64,000 nucleotides of DNA, taken from the NCBI GenBank assembly GCA_965225625.1, contig CBDDBH010000022.1, positions 124,001 through 188,000 on the forward strand, given 5' to 3'. Positions 19,095 through 28,353 of this stretch are shown in pieces. Below the pieces are notes generated by a model. That model made no database searches. It was given only the letters and a program-made list of their open reading frames with translations, and was not told the DNA's origin. This DNA comes from CBDDBH01 sp965225625 (GTDB lineage: Bacteria > Pseudomonadota > Gammaproteobacteria > JADZEE01). A program made the position numbers and the translations under genes. How positions within the stretch are numbered: the first letter of the stretch is position 1; each line of letters opens with the position of its first letter.

Positions 19095-19120
19095 AAGTAT
19101 CCGGCTTTAAGGAGACATAA

Positions 19121-20545
19121 ATGACAAGCAACGTTGCAACCGCGCCGCCAAAACTGGAGCAAACTCACACGCGCGAATCCAAGGACAGTTTAATCGCCAA
19201 GGGGGTCGTGCATTGTCTGGCTGCCTATGTCGATGTTCACGGAATTCCCAAGGGCAAAGCGGTGCCGGTCGAGCATTTCGATCGCATGATGCGTGGCTCC
19301 GAGTTATTTACCGGCGCGGCATTGGATGGGCTGGGGCAGGGACCGCAAGACGATGAGCTTGCGGTACATCCCGATCCCGACGCGGTCACCATACTGCCTT
19401 GGCGACCTACCGTTGCATGGGCGCCAGGTACTCTCAAGTATCACGATGAACCCTGGCCGATGTGCTCGCGCGCGGTGTTGGCTCGACAACTCGAGCGTGC
19501 CGCGGCGATGGGGATCCGCTTTCAACTCGGTATCGAGTGCGAGATCTATCTGGTGCAGCGCGAGGGCGATCGGATCCTGCCGGCCAATCCGCTCGATGTG
19601 CTGCCCAAAGCGGCGTACGACGTTGTCAGTTTGCTGGAAAACCTGGAATGGCTGGATCAGATCGTCGGTTATATGAATGCGCTGGGTTGGGAGGTGCACT
19701 CTTTCGATCACGAAGACGCCAACAGTCAGTTCGAATTTGACTTCGCCTACGCCGATGCCATGGTGATGGCGGATCGCTACGTATTATGGCGACTCATGGT
19801 CAAGGAGGTCGCGCGTCAGTACGGATTCGAGGCGACCTTCATGCCCAAACCGTATGCCGATCGAACGGGCAGCGGCGCCCACTTAAACATGTCGTTTGCA
19901 TCGCTTGATACCGGTGAGAATCTGTTTGGCGCAGGTGCGGATCCACGCGGTTGTGGCCTTTCCAAGTTAGCCTATCAGTTCATAGCTGGAATCTTGGCAC
20001 ACGCACCGGCGGTAGTTGCGACCACCTGCCCATCGGTGAATTCCTACAAGCGTCTGGTCAAAACCGGTTCCATGACCGGTTTTACCTGGGCGCCAATCTT
20101 CGTCTCGTATGGCGGTAACAATCGCACGCACATGCTGCGCGTGCCGATGCTGCGTCCGCAGATCGAAACCGCTGGTCATGGTGTAAATCTGTCGACCGCG
20201 CGGATCGAATGCCGTGCTGCTGATTCCTGCATGAATCCCTATTTGAGTGCGGCCATGATATTGGCCGCCGGTCTGGATGGCATAGAGCGTGATTTGGATC
20301 CGGGCGATCCGGGCAACATAAACATGTACGAGTTAACCGAACAGGAACTCGCGCAGCGCGGTGTCAAGCAGCTACCGCGTACGCTATTGGAGGCGACTGA
20401 AGCTTTCAGCGCCGATAGCCTCGGTGTCGAGGTTATGGGCGAAGCACTTGCAAAGTCGTTCATCGATTTAAAGACCATGGAATGGTGGGACTTCCACAAC
20501 AGCATCTCGACGTGGGAGTTGGATAATTATTTGACTAAGTACTAG
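19121..20545 (+). CDS. Glutamine-synthetase-like amide ligase (GlnT / gamma-glutamyl-amine synthetase type)
   Basis: 474 residues, with AAGGAG before the ATG. GS-fold motifs are clear: GIECEIY (metal-binding Glu), GSGAHLNMS (substrate/metal loop), NSYKRL, and RIECRAADSCMNPYLSAA. Sequence style and length fit the GlnT group, whose members include gamma-glutamylmethylamide synthetase and the aniline and isopropylamine glutamylating enzymes, rather than housekeeping GlnA. These join glutamate to an amine using ATP. It lies in a TetR unit with two Rieske oxygenases downstream, an order reminiscent of aniline pathways, where an amine is glutamylated before dioxygenation. The amine is unknown; an ordinary glutamine synthetase is less likely. 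Confidence 0.85.
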   Translation: MTSNVATAPPKLEQTHTRESKDSLIAKGVVHCLAAYVDVHGIPKGKAVPVEHFDRMMRGSELFTGAALDGLGQGPQDDELAVHPDPDAVTILPWRPTVAWAPGTLKYHDEPWPMCSRAVLARQLERAAAMGIRFQLGIECEIYLVQREGDRILPANPLDVLPKAAYDVVSLLENLEWLDQIVGYMNALGWEVHSFDHEDANSQFEFDFAYADAMVMADRYVLWRLMVKEVARQYGFEATFMPKPYADRTGSGAHLNMSFASLDTGENLFGAGADPRGCGLSKLAYQFIAGILAHAPAVVATTCPSVNSYKRLVKTGSMTGFTWAPIFVSYGGNNRTHMLRVPMLRPQIETAGHGVNLSTARIECRAADSCMNPYLSAAMILAAGLDGIERDLDPGDPGNINMYELTEQELAQRGVKQLPRTLLEATEAFSADSLGVEVMGEALAKSFIDLKTMEWWDFHNSISTWELDNYLTKY

Positions 20546-20566
20546 GATTTTTTTCAGGAGGTTGCT

Positions 20567-21757
20567 ATGGCAGTCGCGGAAAACAGTATGGTATTGAATC
20601 ACGCGAGACCGGAATTCGAGAAGGTCTTGACCTCGCTCCCGGATGCATCGACGTTGCCGCCGATGTGTTACACCTCCCAGGAGTTCTTTGATCTGGAGCA
20701 GGAGCGGATCTTCACCAAAGAGTGGCTCAATGTAGGCCGTGTCGATGAAGTGCCCAACCCGGGCGACTATTACACGTTGAACTTGCTTGGCGAACCGCTG
20801 GTCGTCTGTCGCGACGAAGACGGCGACATCCAAGTGATGTCGACTGTGTGCCGGCATCGCGCCGCGGAAGTGGTGCAATCGGGCCGCGGTAATCTCAAGC
20901 ACTTCGTATGCGGCTATCACTTGTGGACGTACTCGCTGAAGGGAAACCTCCTCAGTGCGCCGGCGATGGACAACACCAACAATTTCGACAAGAGCAAAAT
21001 CTGCCTGGCAAAGCTGCAGGTCGAAGTGTGGGAAGGGTTCATTTTCGTGAACTTCGATCCCGATGCTGAGCCTCTCGCTCCCAAGCTCGCGCCGGTAGCC
21101 GAGAGACTCAAGCGTTACCGCCTTGGCGAACTGCGCTGCAGGATCCTCGAAGAGCGAGAGTGCCCGTTCAACTGGAAGTTGTTGATGGACAACTTCATGG
21201 AGTTCTATCACGTTGGCGGCTTGCATGCCGGGTCACACGATCCCATGCCCATGCACTTGTCGCAGGCGGAGGATTATAACGGTAGCTATGCGCACTCGTG
21301 GGGCTCAATCCCGGCGGAGCGTGGCACACTCTGGAGCGTCACCGGAGTCGATGCGCCGATTCCACCGTTCGCGGGCCTAAACGACGAAGAATTGAAGATG
21401 GGTCAGTTCTATCTCATTTTTCCGCATACGCTGATGTTCCTGTCGGCGGAAATGGTCGGTTACTATCGTGTACTGCCGGTCGCACCTAACAAAACGTCGT
21501 TGCGGATCTACACGATGTTCCGACCAGAAACCTTCAACGAGAAGAATTTTCCGGTGCGTGCCAAGGTATCGGAGGACTGCCTGGCGTTTATCAATAGTCA
21601 GGACATGTGGGCGTGCGATTCCATGCAGCGGGGTTACGAAGGACCGTTGATGAAGCGTGATCGCCACCAGGGACGCCTGAGCGAGTTCGACAAGCCGTGC
21701 CACAACATTGCCCGTTATGTGCTGGAACGTGTCCATAATGGGGAGCTAAGCGGGTAA
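20567..21757 (+). CDS. Rieske oxygenase alpha subunit (TetR divergon, plus side, first)
   Basis: 396 residues; CAGGAGG precedes the ATG. Rieske ligands are C95-x-H97 and C115-x2-H118 in CGYHLWTYS, where Leu-Trp replaces the usual Gly-Trp. The iron motif is E-x2-H-x4-H (MEFYHVGGLH). It starts 21 bp after the glutamine-synthetase-like gene, so it shares that transcript and probably acts on the glutamylated or free amine. No beta subunit or reductase accompanies it. Confidence 0.92.
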   Translation: MAVAENSMVLNHARPEFEKVLTSLPDASTLPPMCYTSQEFFDLEQERIFTKEWLNVGRVDEVPNPGDYYTLNLLGEPLVVCRDEDGDIQVMSTVCRHRAAEVVQSGRGNLKHFVCGYHLWTYSLKGNLLSAPAMDNTNNFDKSKICLAKLQVEVWEGFIFVNFDPDAEPLAPKLAPVAERLKRYRLGELRCRILEERECPFNWKLLMDNFMEFYHVGGLHAGSHDPMPMHLSQAEDYNGSYAHSWGSIPAERGTLWSVTGVDAPIPPFAGLNDEELKMGQFYLIFPHTLMFLSAEMVGYYRVLPVAPNKTSLRIYTMFRPETFNEKNFPVRAKVSEDCLAFINSQDMWACDSMQRGYEGPLMKRDRHQGRLSEFDKPCHNIARYVLERVHNGELSG

Positions 21758-21849
21758 AGCTGGAACTTGATTAGGGTCGAGGCGGCTGGCAGACTCGTCG
21801 CCTGCCTCGTACCATGCCGGTGGGCGTGGGCATTGATTCGGAGGAACGT

Positions 21850-23094
21850 ATGGACAATTTTGTAGCTGCGCCTTTGCCGGATGTTCAATTGACGGATCAC
21901 ATCCGGGAAATACTCGATAATCTCGACGCTTCGGCCGTGGAACTGGAAAAAGCGGTAGCCATGCCGCCGGCGGTCTACACTTCAGACGACTGGTTCGAGT
22001 TTGAGAAACGTGCGGTGTGGGACCGGGAATGGATCTGCGTAGGCCACCACGGGCTCATTCCTCAGCCCGGCGACTACGTCACTATCAATGTTAATGAAGA
22101 CCCGCTCATCATCCAGCGCGGCGAGGATGGGCAGGTCCACGTAATGTCGGCAGTCTGTCAGCACCGTGGTTACGTATTGAGTGAAGGCCGTGGTAACGCC
22201 AAAGTCTTCACCTGTCCGTTCCATGGCTGGTCCTACGACATGACCGGCAAGCTCATTAGCGCGCCGGAAACGACCGAGCACGCGAGCATCGAGGAACTAC
22301 AGCAGAAATTCTGTTTGCCGCGGATCCGAGTGGAGATCTGGAACGGCTTCATCTTCATCAATCTGGATGGCAAAGCGCAACCGCTGGCGCCCCGGCTTAA
22401 GCGCCTGAGTAAGGAAATCGAGAATCACCATCTCAGCGACATGGGCGCAACCGAGACCAGCGACTGGGGACCCAGCCCCTGGAATTGGAAGTTCATGCAT
22501 GAAAACGCGATCGAACCGCATCACACGCGTTATTTGCACGCCGGTCCGCATGACTTCGCGCCCTCGAAGCTCGCGACATTTGTTGAATGGGATGACGCCG
22601 ACGACGGCGCGGTCTTCCATCCAACCGGATTCAGATATTTGGACGGTAATTTTACGGGTTCATTCAAAAACATGTTCCCGCACATCGAAACGCTGACCGA
22701 CGCAGAGCGCCAACGGGTAATGTTCGCCTGCGTAATGCCGAATCTTTTCTTCGGCTGTGTGCCGGACGGTTGCTTCTATTATTGCATCCTGCCCAACGGT
22801 GCCAATGCGATGACCATACGCGTCGGTTATGTCTATCCGAAGTCGACTCTGCGCTTGGATACTTTTGACATAACCCAGACGTCGGTGGTCACGGGTCTGT
22901 CGATCTTCAACGATCAAGACACAACCGCTAACACCCTGGTCCACAAAGGCCTGAGGTCACGCTTCGCCAACCGTGGCCGCTATGCGCCGAAAGAGGCTAC
23001 CCTGCCTCAGTTCAACCGCTGGTTGATTAAGCGTTATAAAGCATACGCAGAGGGACTCGCCGGGCAGAAGAGCGGACGCCGAAGCGCCGCGTAA
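21850..23094 (+). CDS. Rieske oxygenase alpha subunit (TetR divergon, plus side, second)
   Basis: 414 residues from ATG 21850, chosen for CGGAGGA just upstream; an ATG at 21814 is in frame but lacks a site. Rieske ligands are C103-x-H105 and C122-x2-H125 (CPFHGWSYD); the iron motif is IEPHHTRYLH. It is the last gene of the TetR-GS-Rieske-Rieske unit. The two Rieske genes differ clearly in sequence, so they are not a recent duplication and probably perform different steps. Confidence 0.92.
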   Translation: MDNFVAAPLPDVQLTDHIREILDNLDASAVELEKAVAMPPAVYTSDDWFEFEKRAVWDREWICVGHHGLIPQPGDYVTINVNEDPLIIQRGEDGQVHVMSAVCQHRGYVLSEGRGNAKVFTCPFHGWSYDMTGKLISAPETTEHASIEELQQKFCLPRIRVEIWNGFIFINLDGKAQPLAPRLKRLSKEIENHHLSDMGATETSDWGPSPWNWKFMHENAIEPHHTRYLHAGPHDFAPSKLATFVEWDDADDGAVFHPTGFRYLDGNFTGSFKNMFPHIETLTDAERQRVMFACVMPNLFFGCVPDGCFYYCILPNGANAMTIRVGYVYPKSTLRLDTFDITQTSVVTGLSIFNDQDTTANTLVHKGLRSRFANRGRYAPKEATLPQFNRWLIKRYKAYAEGLAGQKSGRRSAA

Positions 23095-23096
23095 TC

Positions 23097-23144
23097 ACTA
23101 CCCCTCATCCGACCGCCATCCCTGGCGGTCGGATGAGGGGTAGT
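23097..23144. repeat. Perfect 21-bp-stem palindrome, dispersed repeat
   Basis: The two 21-base arms (23097-23117 and 23124-23144) are exact reverse complements around the loop ATCCCT. No T tract follows. The same core, CCGCCATCCCTGGCGG-like and flanked by CCCCTCATC, occurs at the end of the 9536-9731 repeat. It sits between convergent genes and could still act as a bidirectional transcription or mRNA-end structure. Confidence 0.75.
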
Positions 23145-23160
23145 TAGTCTCTAGAGCGAG

Positions 23161-24084
23161 TCAACGAACCGCCAAAACCAGCTTCCCGCGCAAATGCCGA
23201 GACTCACTGACCGCGTGCGCAGCCGCCGCCTCCGACAGCGGGTAGACCGTGATTGGCGGGACCTGTAAAACGCCGGTAACAACCAACTCCATAAGACGCT
23301 CCAGGTGCGGCCGATCTCTGGTCACGTTTGGCCGCAGCGATTGAATATCCGCCCGGGGTGGCGTTGGCGCAGTCGGCCCGGTGGCAATAAACGCTGCACG
23401 GCCGCCTGATTTGAGTACCTGAAACGATCGTTCGGTGACATCTCCACCGACTGTATCGAAAACGGCATCGCAGTCGGATACGACTTGTGTAAAGTCATCG
23501 GTGTTGTAATCGATGATTGTGTCCGCGCCTAGGGTGCTTAGATATTCATGGTTAGACGGGCTCGCGGTGGTGATGACATGCGCGCCTATATGTTTGGCAA
23601 GCTGGATAGCGAGATTCGCAACGCCGCCGGCGCCACCGTGGATCAGAATGGTCTCACCGGCTTGCAGTTTTAGCGTGTCTTCGAGGGTGATCAATGCCGT
23701 CAGGCCGGTGACCGCGACGGCCGCGGTGTTTATATGCGACAGGGTCTGCGGTTTACTGGCGACAATGGCTGCTTTGATCGCAAGCTGCTCAGCATAAGCT
23801 CCCTCCCGGCTGACTTCGCAGACACCGAAGACTGAATCACCGACCTGAAAATCCTCGACATCGGCGCCCAAGCTACGAACCACGCCGGAAAAATCCCGAC
23901 CTAAAACATACGGGAAATGTGATTTTGGACCGTTCGTGCCCAGACGTACTTTCCAATCTGCCGCATTGACACTCGCCGCATGCACGTCGACGATGATCTC
24001 GTCTGCGGCGGCTTGCGGATCCGGGACGTCACCGTATTGCAATACCTCGGGTCCGCCGTGTTCCTTGAAGAAAGCTGCCTTCAT
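23161..24084 (-). CDS. Zinc-free MDR-family NAD(P)-dependent oxidoreductase (quinone-oxidoreductase-like)
   Basis: 307 residues. The N-terminal GroES-like domain begins MKAAFFKEHGGPEVLQYGDV. The Rossmann domain contains ILIHGGAGGVANLAIQLAKH, a nucleotide-binding loop of the NADPH:quinone reductase / enoyl reductase branch of the medium-chain dehydrogenases. The Cys/His ligands of zinc alcohol dehydrogenases are not evident. The substrate is unknown. It stands alone, convergent to the Rieske operon and divergent from the following secreted protein gene. Confidence 0.88.
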   Translation of the reverse strand: MKAAFFKEHGGPEVLQYGDVPDPQAAADEIIVDVHAASVNAADWKVRLGTNGPKSHFPYVLGRDFSGVVRSLGADVEDFQVGDSVFGVCEVSREGAYAEQLAIKAAIVASKPQTLSHINTAAVAVTGLTALITLEDTLKLQAGETILIHGGAGGVANLAIQLAKHIGAHVITTASPSNHEYLSTLGADTIIDYNTDDFTQVVSDCDAVFDTVGGDVTERSFQVLKSGGRAAFIATGPTAPTPPRADIQSLRPNVTRDRPHLERLMELVVTGVLQVPPITVYPLSEAAAAHAVSESRHLRGKLVLAVR

Positions 24085-24171
24085 AGTTGATTCACCCGTT
24101 ACCGAAGATTGTTCATACTACTGCAGGTCGCAAACGCGTAAACGGTTTGCCAGGAATTCCATTAAATTGCC

Positions 24172-25083
24172 ATGTTGTTGCGAGTCTTAGTCATCTTATT
24201 GTGTAACGCAATAGCGCAGTCGGCTCTGTGTGGCACGCCGGGATTCACCGAATTTGCTATGCCTGAGCGCGTCACTATCCTCGGTTACGCCGACCATGCC
24301 ATGGAGCCGTTTATCAGCGCCGATGGTCGCTATTTGTTCTTTAATAACTCCAACGATCCGGCAGTGGATACCAATCTTCATTATGCCGAGTACCTTAGTG
24401 ATCTGACCTATACCTATAAAGGTCAAATCACCGGTGCGAATACCGACGCGCTCGAAGGCGTCCCGACCATGGACTCCGCTGGAAATTTCTACTTCGTTTC
24501 CACGCGAAGCTATGAGCAGACATTGTCCACTATTTACGGCGGACAGTTTATCAACGGTCTTTTGAACAATGTCGCTCTCGTCCCGGGGCTCTCTAAACAA
24601 ATCCTCGGGCAGGTCAACTTTGACGTGGAGATCAGCGCCGACGGCAACTTCATGTACTTCGTTGACGGACTTTTCTCTGGCCAACCGTTTCCGGACGCCG
24701 CCGATCTGGTATTAGCCATTCGCAATGACACCGGCTTTCAGCGCGACCCTGCAAGCGCCGCGATATTCGCCACTATCAACACAGCAGCCCTTGAGTACGC
24801 GGCGGCGATCTCAAGCAATGGCACAGAGCTGTTCTTCACGCGTCTTGACGGCATGCAAACTGGGATTTATCACGCGTGGCGAGCAACGGCGGATGCCCCG
24901 TTTGGTGAGCCACAGCGGATCAACGTCATCGATGGTTTTGTGGAAGCGCCAACGCTATCTGCCGACGGGCGCCAACTTTTCTATCATCGGCGCGATGGCG
25001 CCCTGTTCGTAATCTATCGTGTCACACGCGAGCCACGTAGCGCCAGCCTGACGACAATTTTACAGTTGCTGTTGGATTTATAA
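24172..25083 (+). CDS. Secreted PD40/TolB-like beta-propeller protein
   Basis: 303 residues with an N-terminal signal peptide (about 1-20). The mature protein repeats the PD40-type pattern ISADGRYLFF, ISADGNFMYF, ISSNGTELFF and LSADGRQLFY, each a blade of a TolB-like propeller. Such domains usually bind proteins or ligands in the periplasm; no catalytic motif is seen. The last residues are a hydrophobic Leu-rich tail. It is a single gene and the role is unknown. Confidence 0.75.
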   Translation: MLLRVLVILLCNAIAQSALCGTPGFTEFAMPERVTILGYADHAMEPFISADGRYLFFNNSNDPAVDTNLHYAEYLSDLTYTYKGQITGANTDALEGVPTMDSAGNFYFVSTRSYEQTLSTIYGGQFINGLLNNVALVPGLSKQILGQVNFDVEISADGNFMYFVDGLFSGQPFPDAADLVLAIRNDTGFQRDPASAAIFATINTAALEYAAAISSNGTELFFTRLDGMQTGIYHAWRATADAPFGEPQRINVIDGFVEAPTLSADGRQLFYHRRDGALFVIYRVTREPRSASLTTILQLLLDL

Positions 25084-25104
25084 GGCGGCAAAAAAAGCTG
25101 CTAG

Positions 25105-25136
25105 AAAAAAAGAAGGGCCGCACTATGGCGGCCCTT
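25105..25136 (-). terminator. Rho-independent terminator, minus-strand direction
   Basis: A 10-bp stem (GAAGGGCCGC/GCGGCCCTTC) with a 6-base loop, flanked on its left by seven A residues, gives a T tract on the minus strand. It lies about 210 bp beyond the stop of the minus-strand MFS gene. A further A run at 25090-25096 is less well placed, so function for the plus-strand propeller gene is doubtful. The rest of the gap to 25349 shows nothing recognisable. Confidence 0.75.
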
Positions 25137-25349
25137 CGCGAGATCGGGTATCCCCAACCCCTGGATCGGCATCAGGATCCGTGCGTTCCCCTCAAACAGC
25201 GAAGGTTGCTCCGCAGTCCGCATGAAACGCGAGGTTGCTTCGATACCTGCGAAATCTCACTAGACATTAGATCACCCCCTTTTACGTTGTTTGCCGGACT
25301 TGCGATTATGAGGCTCATTGTTGCAAAAGCCAAGATCTCGAGTTCTTAC

Positions 25350-26606
25350 CTAAGCATCCATGCTGGTCGGAAACTTTGGCAGGCTTAACAATAGTCCAAC
25401 CCCAACCGCGAACACTGCGATGTTGGCCCACAACAAAGCATCGTAGGAACCCGTGCGTGCGTGGGCAAAACCCATAAGCGAAGGCCCCACTGCGCTGGCT
25501 ATGATGAAAGCGCTGTAGAAATAGCCGAATATTTCGCCGAACGCGCGCGTGCCAAAATAGCGGCCGGTAAGATAAGCCAGTAGATCCCCTTCAGCGCCGG
25601 TCGCGATCCCAAGTAATACCGCGCAAAACATCAACACGACAGTGTTTTCTCCGAACAGCAGAATGAAAACCGCGATGATCGGAAAGGAGAAGGCCAGCGC
25701 TCCGACCCTGGGGGCGAAGATGCGATCGAACAGGTAACCTGAGATAACACGGAAGACCAGAGCCGTTACGCCCATCAGCGCGGCTGCACCCGCCGCAGTC
25801 CGACCTGACAAGCCTTTATCAACGAGTGCGGGTATCAAGTGGATCTGGATGCCGTGCAGCGCCACAGCGACCAGAAAAAAAACGCCGGCGATGGTCCAGA
25901 ATTCTCGTGTCTTCGCAGCCGTGGCCCGGCTCGGCCCGTAGATTTCGCGCGTTTCGCTGCCGGAGGCCGATAGGATGCCGTCATCCATAGAGTGCCCCGC
26001 GCTCGCGGGTGAGTCGCGCAGCAACAGCGTAACGATGGGTAGGCCGATAATGACAATGTAGATTGCCAACCCGCAAAAGGCAGCTCGCCAACCCATCTTC
26101 TCGATTAACCACTGCGCAATCAATGGAGTAATTGTGGCGCCCGCGCCGATGCCGGCAACTGCAATCCCTAGCGCCAGCCCGCGCCGGCGTTGGAACCATT
26201 GGGTAACGGATTTGGAGTAGCCAACGGTGCTGGATCCTGCGCCGACAATGCCGATCAAGGCGGCGATAGTGTACAGATATACAATTTTACCGCTGTTGAG
26301 CGACCACGCACCGATCAACGCGGCGAGCAGACACATGCATGGGATAACGACTTTTCGCACACCCAAACGATCAATCAAAACGCCGGCAATCGGCATTGAA
26401 ACCGCCAGCGTTATTGCCAGAATGCTAATGGCCAGGGATATCTCACCGCGGTCCCAACCAAATTCCGCCGTCAATGGGATAATGAATGCCCCAAACGACA
26501 GAAATACGACCGGGGTAATGCACACGGCTGTGCCGACGAACGATGCCAGCACAACCCACCAGCCGTAATAAATTGGAGTTTTCACTGAGATAGAATGATG
26601 CTGCAT
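25350..26606 (-). CDS. MFS transporter (monocarboxylate/OFA-like)
   Basis: 418 residues from the ATG at 26606 with about 12 hydrophobic segments. The opening YYGWWVVLASFVGTAV, followed by SFGAFIIPLTAEFGWDRGEIS, is typical of the OFA/monocarboxylate branch of the major facilitator superfamily, and the A-loop motif appears as DRLGVRKVV. It probably moves an organic acid. Its start codon overlaps the start codon of the divergent thioesterase and no Shine-Dalgarno is visible, so a start further upstream within the antisense of that gene is possible (the frame stays open to 26717). Confidence 0.88.
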   Translation of the reverse strand: MQHHSISVKTPIYYGWWVVLASFVGTAVCITPVVFLSFGAFIIPLTAEFGWDRGEISLAISILAITLAVSMPIAGVLIDRLGVRKVVIPCMCLLAALIGAWSLNSGKIVYLYTIAALIGIVGAGSSTVGYSKSVTQWFQRRRGLALGIAVAGIGAGATITPLIAQWLIEKMGWRAAFCGLAIYIVIIGLPIVTLLLRDSPASAGHSMDDGILSASGSETREIYGPSRATAAKTREFWTIAGVFFLVAVALHGIQIHLIPALVDKGLSGRTAAGAAALMGVTALVFRVISGYLFDRIFAPRVGALAFSFPIIAVFILLFGENTVVLMFCAVLLGIATGAEGDLLAYLTGRYFGTRAFGEIFGYFYSAFIIASAVGPSLMGFAHARTGSYDALLWANIAVFAVGVGLLLSLPKFPTSMDA

Positions 26607-27123
26607 GAACGATAAGAACACTACTTCGGGCGAACCCGTGAACACTGCCAGTATTCCGACGCCATTTGAGCGCATTGGAGTCGTGGAACCGGAATGGATC
26701 GATTCCAACGGCCACATGAACGTCAGGCATTACATGGACGTCTTTTATAATTGTGCCAATAGTGTGTTCGAGTACATCGGCATGCGTTTTGATCCGGTTG
26801 AGAATCGTGACAATTCGATAATGACTCTCGGCTTGAATATCGATTACACGGGCGAGTTGTTGTTGGGTGAGAAAATCGTGACCAGCGCGCAATTGCTCGA
26901 TACAGATCATAGTAAGGTTCACCTGTATTTCGAAACACACAAAGAGCAATCCCGCCAATTGTCAGCGCGTGGTGCGATACTTTTTATTCATGTCGATTTG
27001 AATAGCCGCAAAAGCCAATCATTTGCTCCGGCCATGCAGGAGCGGCTCAAGGCACTCGCGCAGGCGCATCAAGTACTGGGTGAGCCCGAGCATGCCAACC
27101 GCCAGTTGGGTATTCGCAGGTAG
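26605..27123 (+). CDS. Hotdog-fold acyl-CoA thioesterase
   Basis: 172 residues. PEWIDSNGHMNVRHYMDVF matches the 4-hydroxybenzoyl-CoA thioesterase/YbgC-like hotdog family, in which the Asp before the helix is catalytic. It would hydrolyse an acyl- or aryl-CoA in the cytoplasm. The first ATG (26605) overlaps the MFS start codon on the other strand; a GTG at 26638 is an alternative, and the conserved region begins near residue 24. The pairing with an organic-acid-type transporter suggests release and export or import of an acid. Confidence 0.85.
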   Translation: MNDKNTTSGEPVNTASIPTPFERIGVVEPEWIDSNGHMNVRHYMDVFYNCANSVFEYIGMRFDPVENRDNSIMTLGLNIDYTGELLLGEKIVTSAQLLDTDHSKVHLYFETHKEQSRQLSARGAILFIHVDLNSRKSQSFAPAMQERLKALAQAHQVLGEPEHANRQLGIRR

Positions 27124-27165
27124 TGAGCGGCCATTTCTCACCACCAGTGAGCGCCGTCGAGGCAA

Positions 27166-28332
27166 ATGCTGGTGACAATGCAGGTCAGTGAGCGCGATCC
27201 CGTTCGCAACATTGTCGGCACCTGCGCAGCACAAACTTCCGCTATCGCCGCACCCCTGCTGGCACCGCTGTTTATCGGCGCTCTCATGGTCGGCTTCGGC
27301 GTTGGTGAAACCGAAGTTGGTACTTTAATCACAGTCGAGTTGTTCGTGATCGGCGTCGTCAGCATTGCAATCGCGTCCAATATGCACCGCGTTCCGCATC
27401 ATTGGTTCGCCATTGGTGGCACCGTTGTTATGGTCGCCGCCTGTTTGCTGACCGCGGCTACCGAGAACTTTGCTCAGCTGTACCCGTGGCGGATCCTCGC
27501 TGGCCTGGGTTGCGGTATCGTTGTTGCAACCGTCAACGCGGCAATCTCCCGGGCGCGCTCTCCCGTGCTGCTGTTTGGCCTGGGTTGGGCCAGCGCCTAC
27601 GTGGCGATTGCCATCATCGCTGTTGCAAGCACGCACGGCGTCGATGTACTGAGTTTCGAGCGATCGTATACTTGGCTGGCTGGTGCGTTGCTTTTGCTGA
27701 TACCAGTGTTGTGGCTGGTGCCGCGGCATGCGCGTGTATCCACCACTGTTGCGTTGCCGAAAGGGACCTTTGTTCTGGGCTGCGTGTTGTTAACGGGCAT
27801 TGCGCTGATCGGCGCCAGTATGATGGCCTACTACGCTTTCGTTGAACGTTTGGCACATGCTACTGGTGCGAGCGCTGAGATTTCCGGACGCATCGTCGCA
27901 GTCGTGCAAGTCGGCGGTATCGTCGGCGGCCTCATCGCCGCGCCGCTCACCAATCGCTTCGGATTAGTCCGTGCGCTCGCGGTTGGTACGGTATTGCATG
28001 GGCTGACAGTCGTCTTGGCAATTCAAGCCGTCAGTGCGCTGATGCTCGGCATTGTCGCATTCGTTGAAGGCGTCACCTTTATTTGTATAACGCCGATGAT
28101 GCTCGCGTTGGCAGCCGAAATTGATCGGCAGGGTCGATGGGCTGCGGCAGGTGCCGGCATGTTGACTTTAAGTACCGCCGTTGGCCCGCTTTTGGGAGGC
28201 GCCTTGATCGAGGGATTCAGCTATGGTTCCTTAGCGTGGCTGCAGATCGCGACGATACCGGCGGTACTCGCCTTTCTGTGGGTTGGCAACGGCATTCAAC
28301 GCATTCAAGCTCAATCCCTGTGCGCACCGTGA
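27166..28332 (+). CDS. MFS transporter
   Basis: 388 residues with about 12 hydrophobic helices and short loops. The sequence is Ala/Gly/Val rich and has no substrate-diagnostic motif that I recognise. It starts 42 bp after the thioesterase on the same strand and is followed 21 bp later by the PQQ dehydrogenase, so the three may form one unit. It is unlike the OFA-type transporter at 25350-26606, so the two probably have different substrates. Confidence 0.82.
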   Translation: MLVTMQVSERDPVRNIVGTCAAQTSAIAAPLLAPLFIGALMVGFGVGETEVGTLITVELFVIGVVSIAIASNMHRVPHHWFAIGGTVVMVAACLLTAATENFAQLYPWRILAGLGCGIVVATVNAAISRARSPVLLFGLGWASAYVAIAIIAVASTHGVDVLSFERSYTWLAGALLLLIPVLWLVPRHARVSTTVALPKGTFVLGCVLLTGIALIGASMMAYYAFVERLAHATGASAEISGRIVAVVQVGGIVGGLIAAPLTNRFGLVRALAVGTVLHGLTVVLAIQAVSALMLGIVAFVEGVTFICITPMMLALAAEIDRQGRWAAAGAGMLTLSTAVGPLLGGALIEGFSYGSLAWLQIATIPAVLAFLWVGNGIQRIQAQSLCAP

Positions 28333-28353
28333 TTTTGGGATAGACCGTCAACA

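Noticed and set aside
23097..23144. Hairpin as a rho-independent terminator
   Set aside because: Perfect stem but no T tract on either strand; treated as a dispersed repeat.
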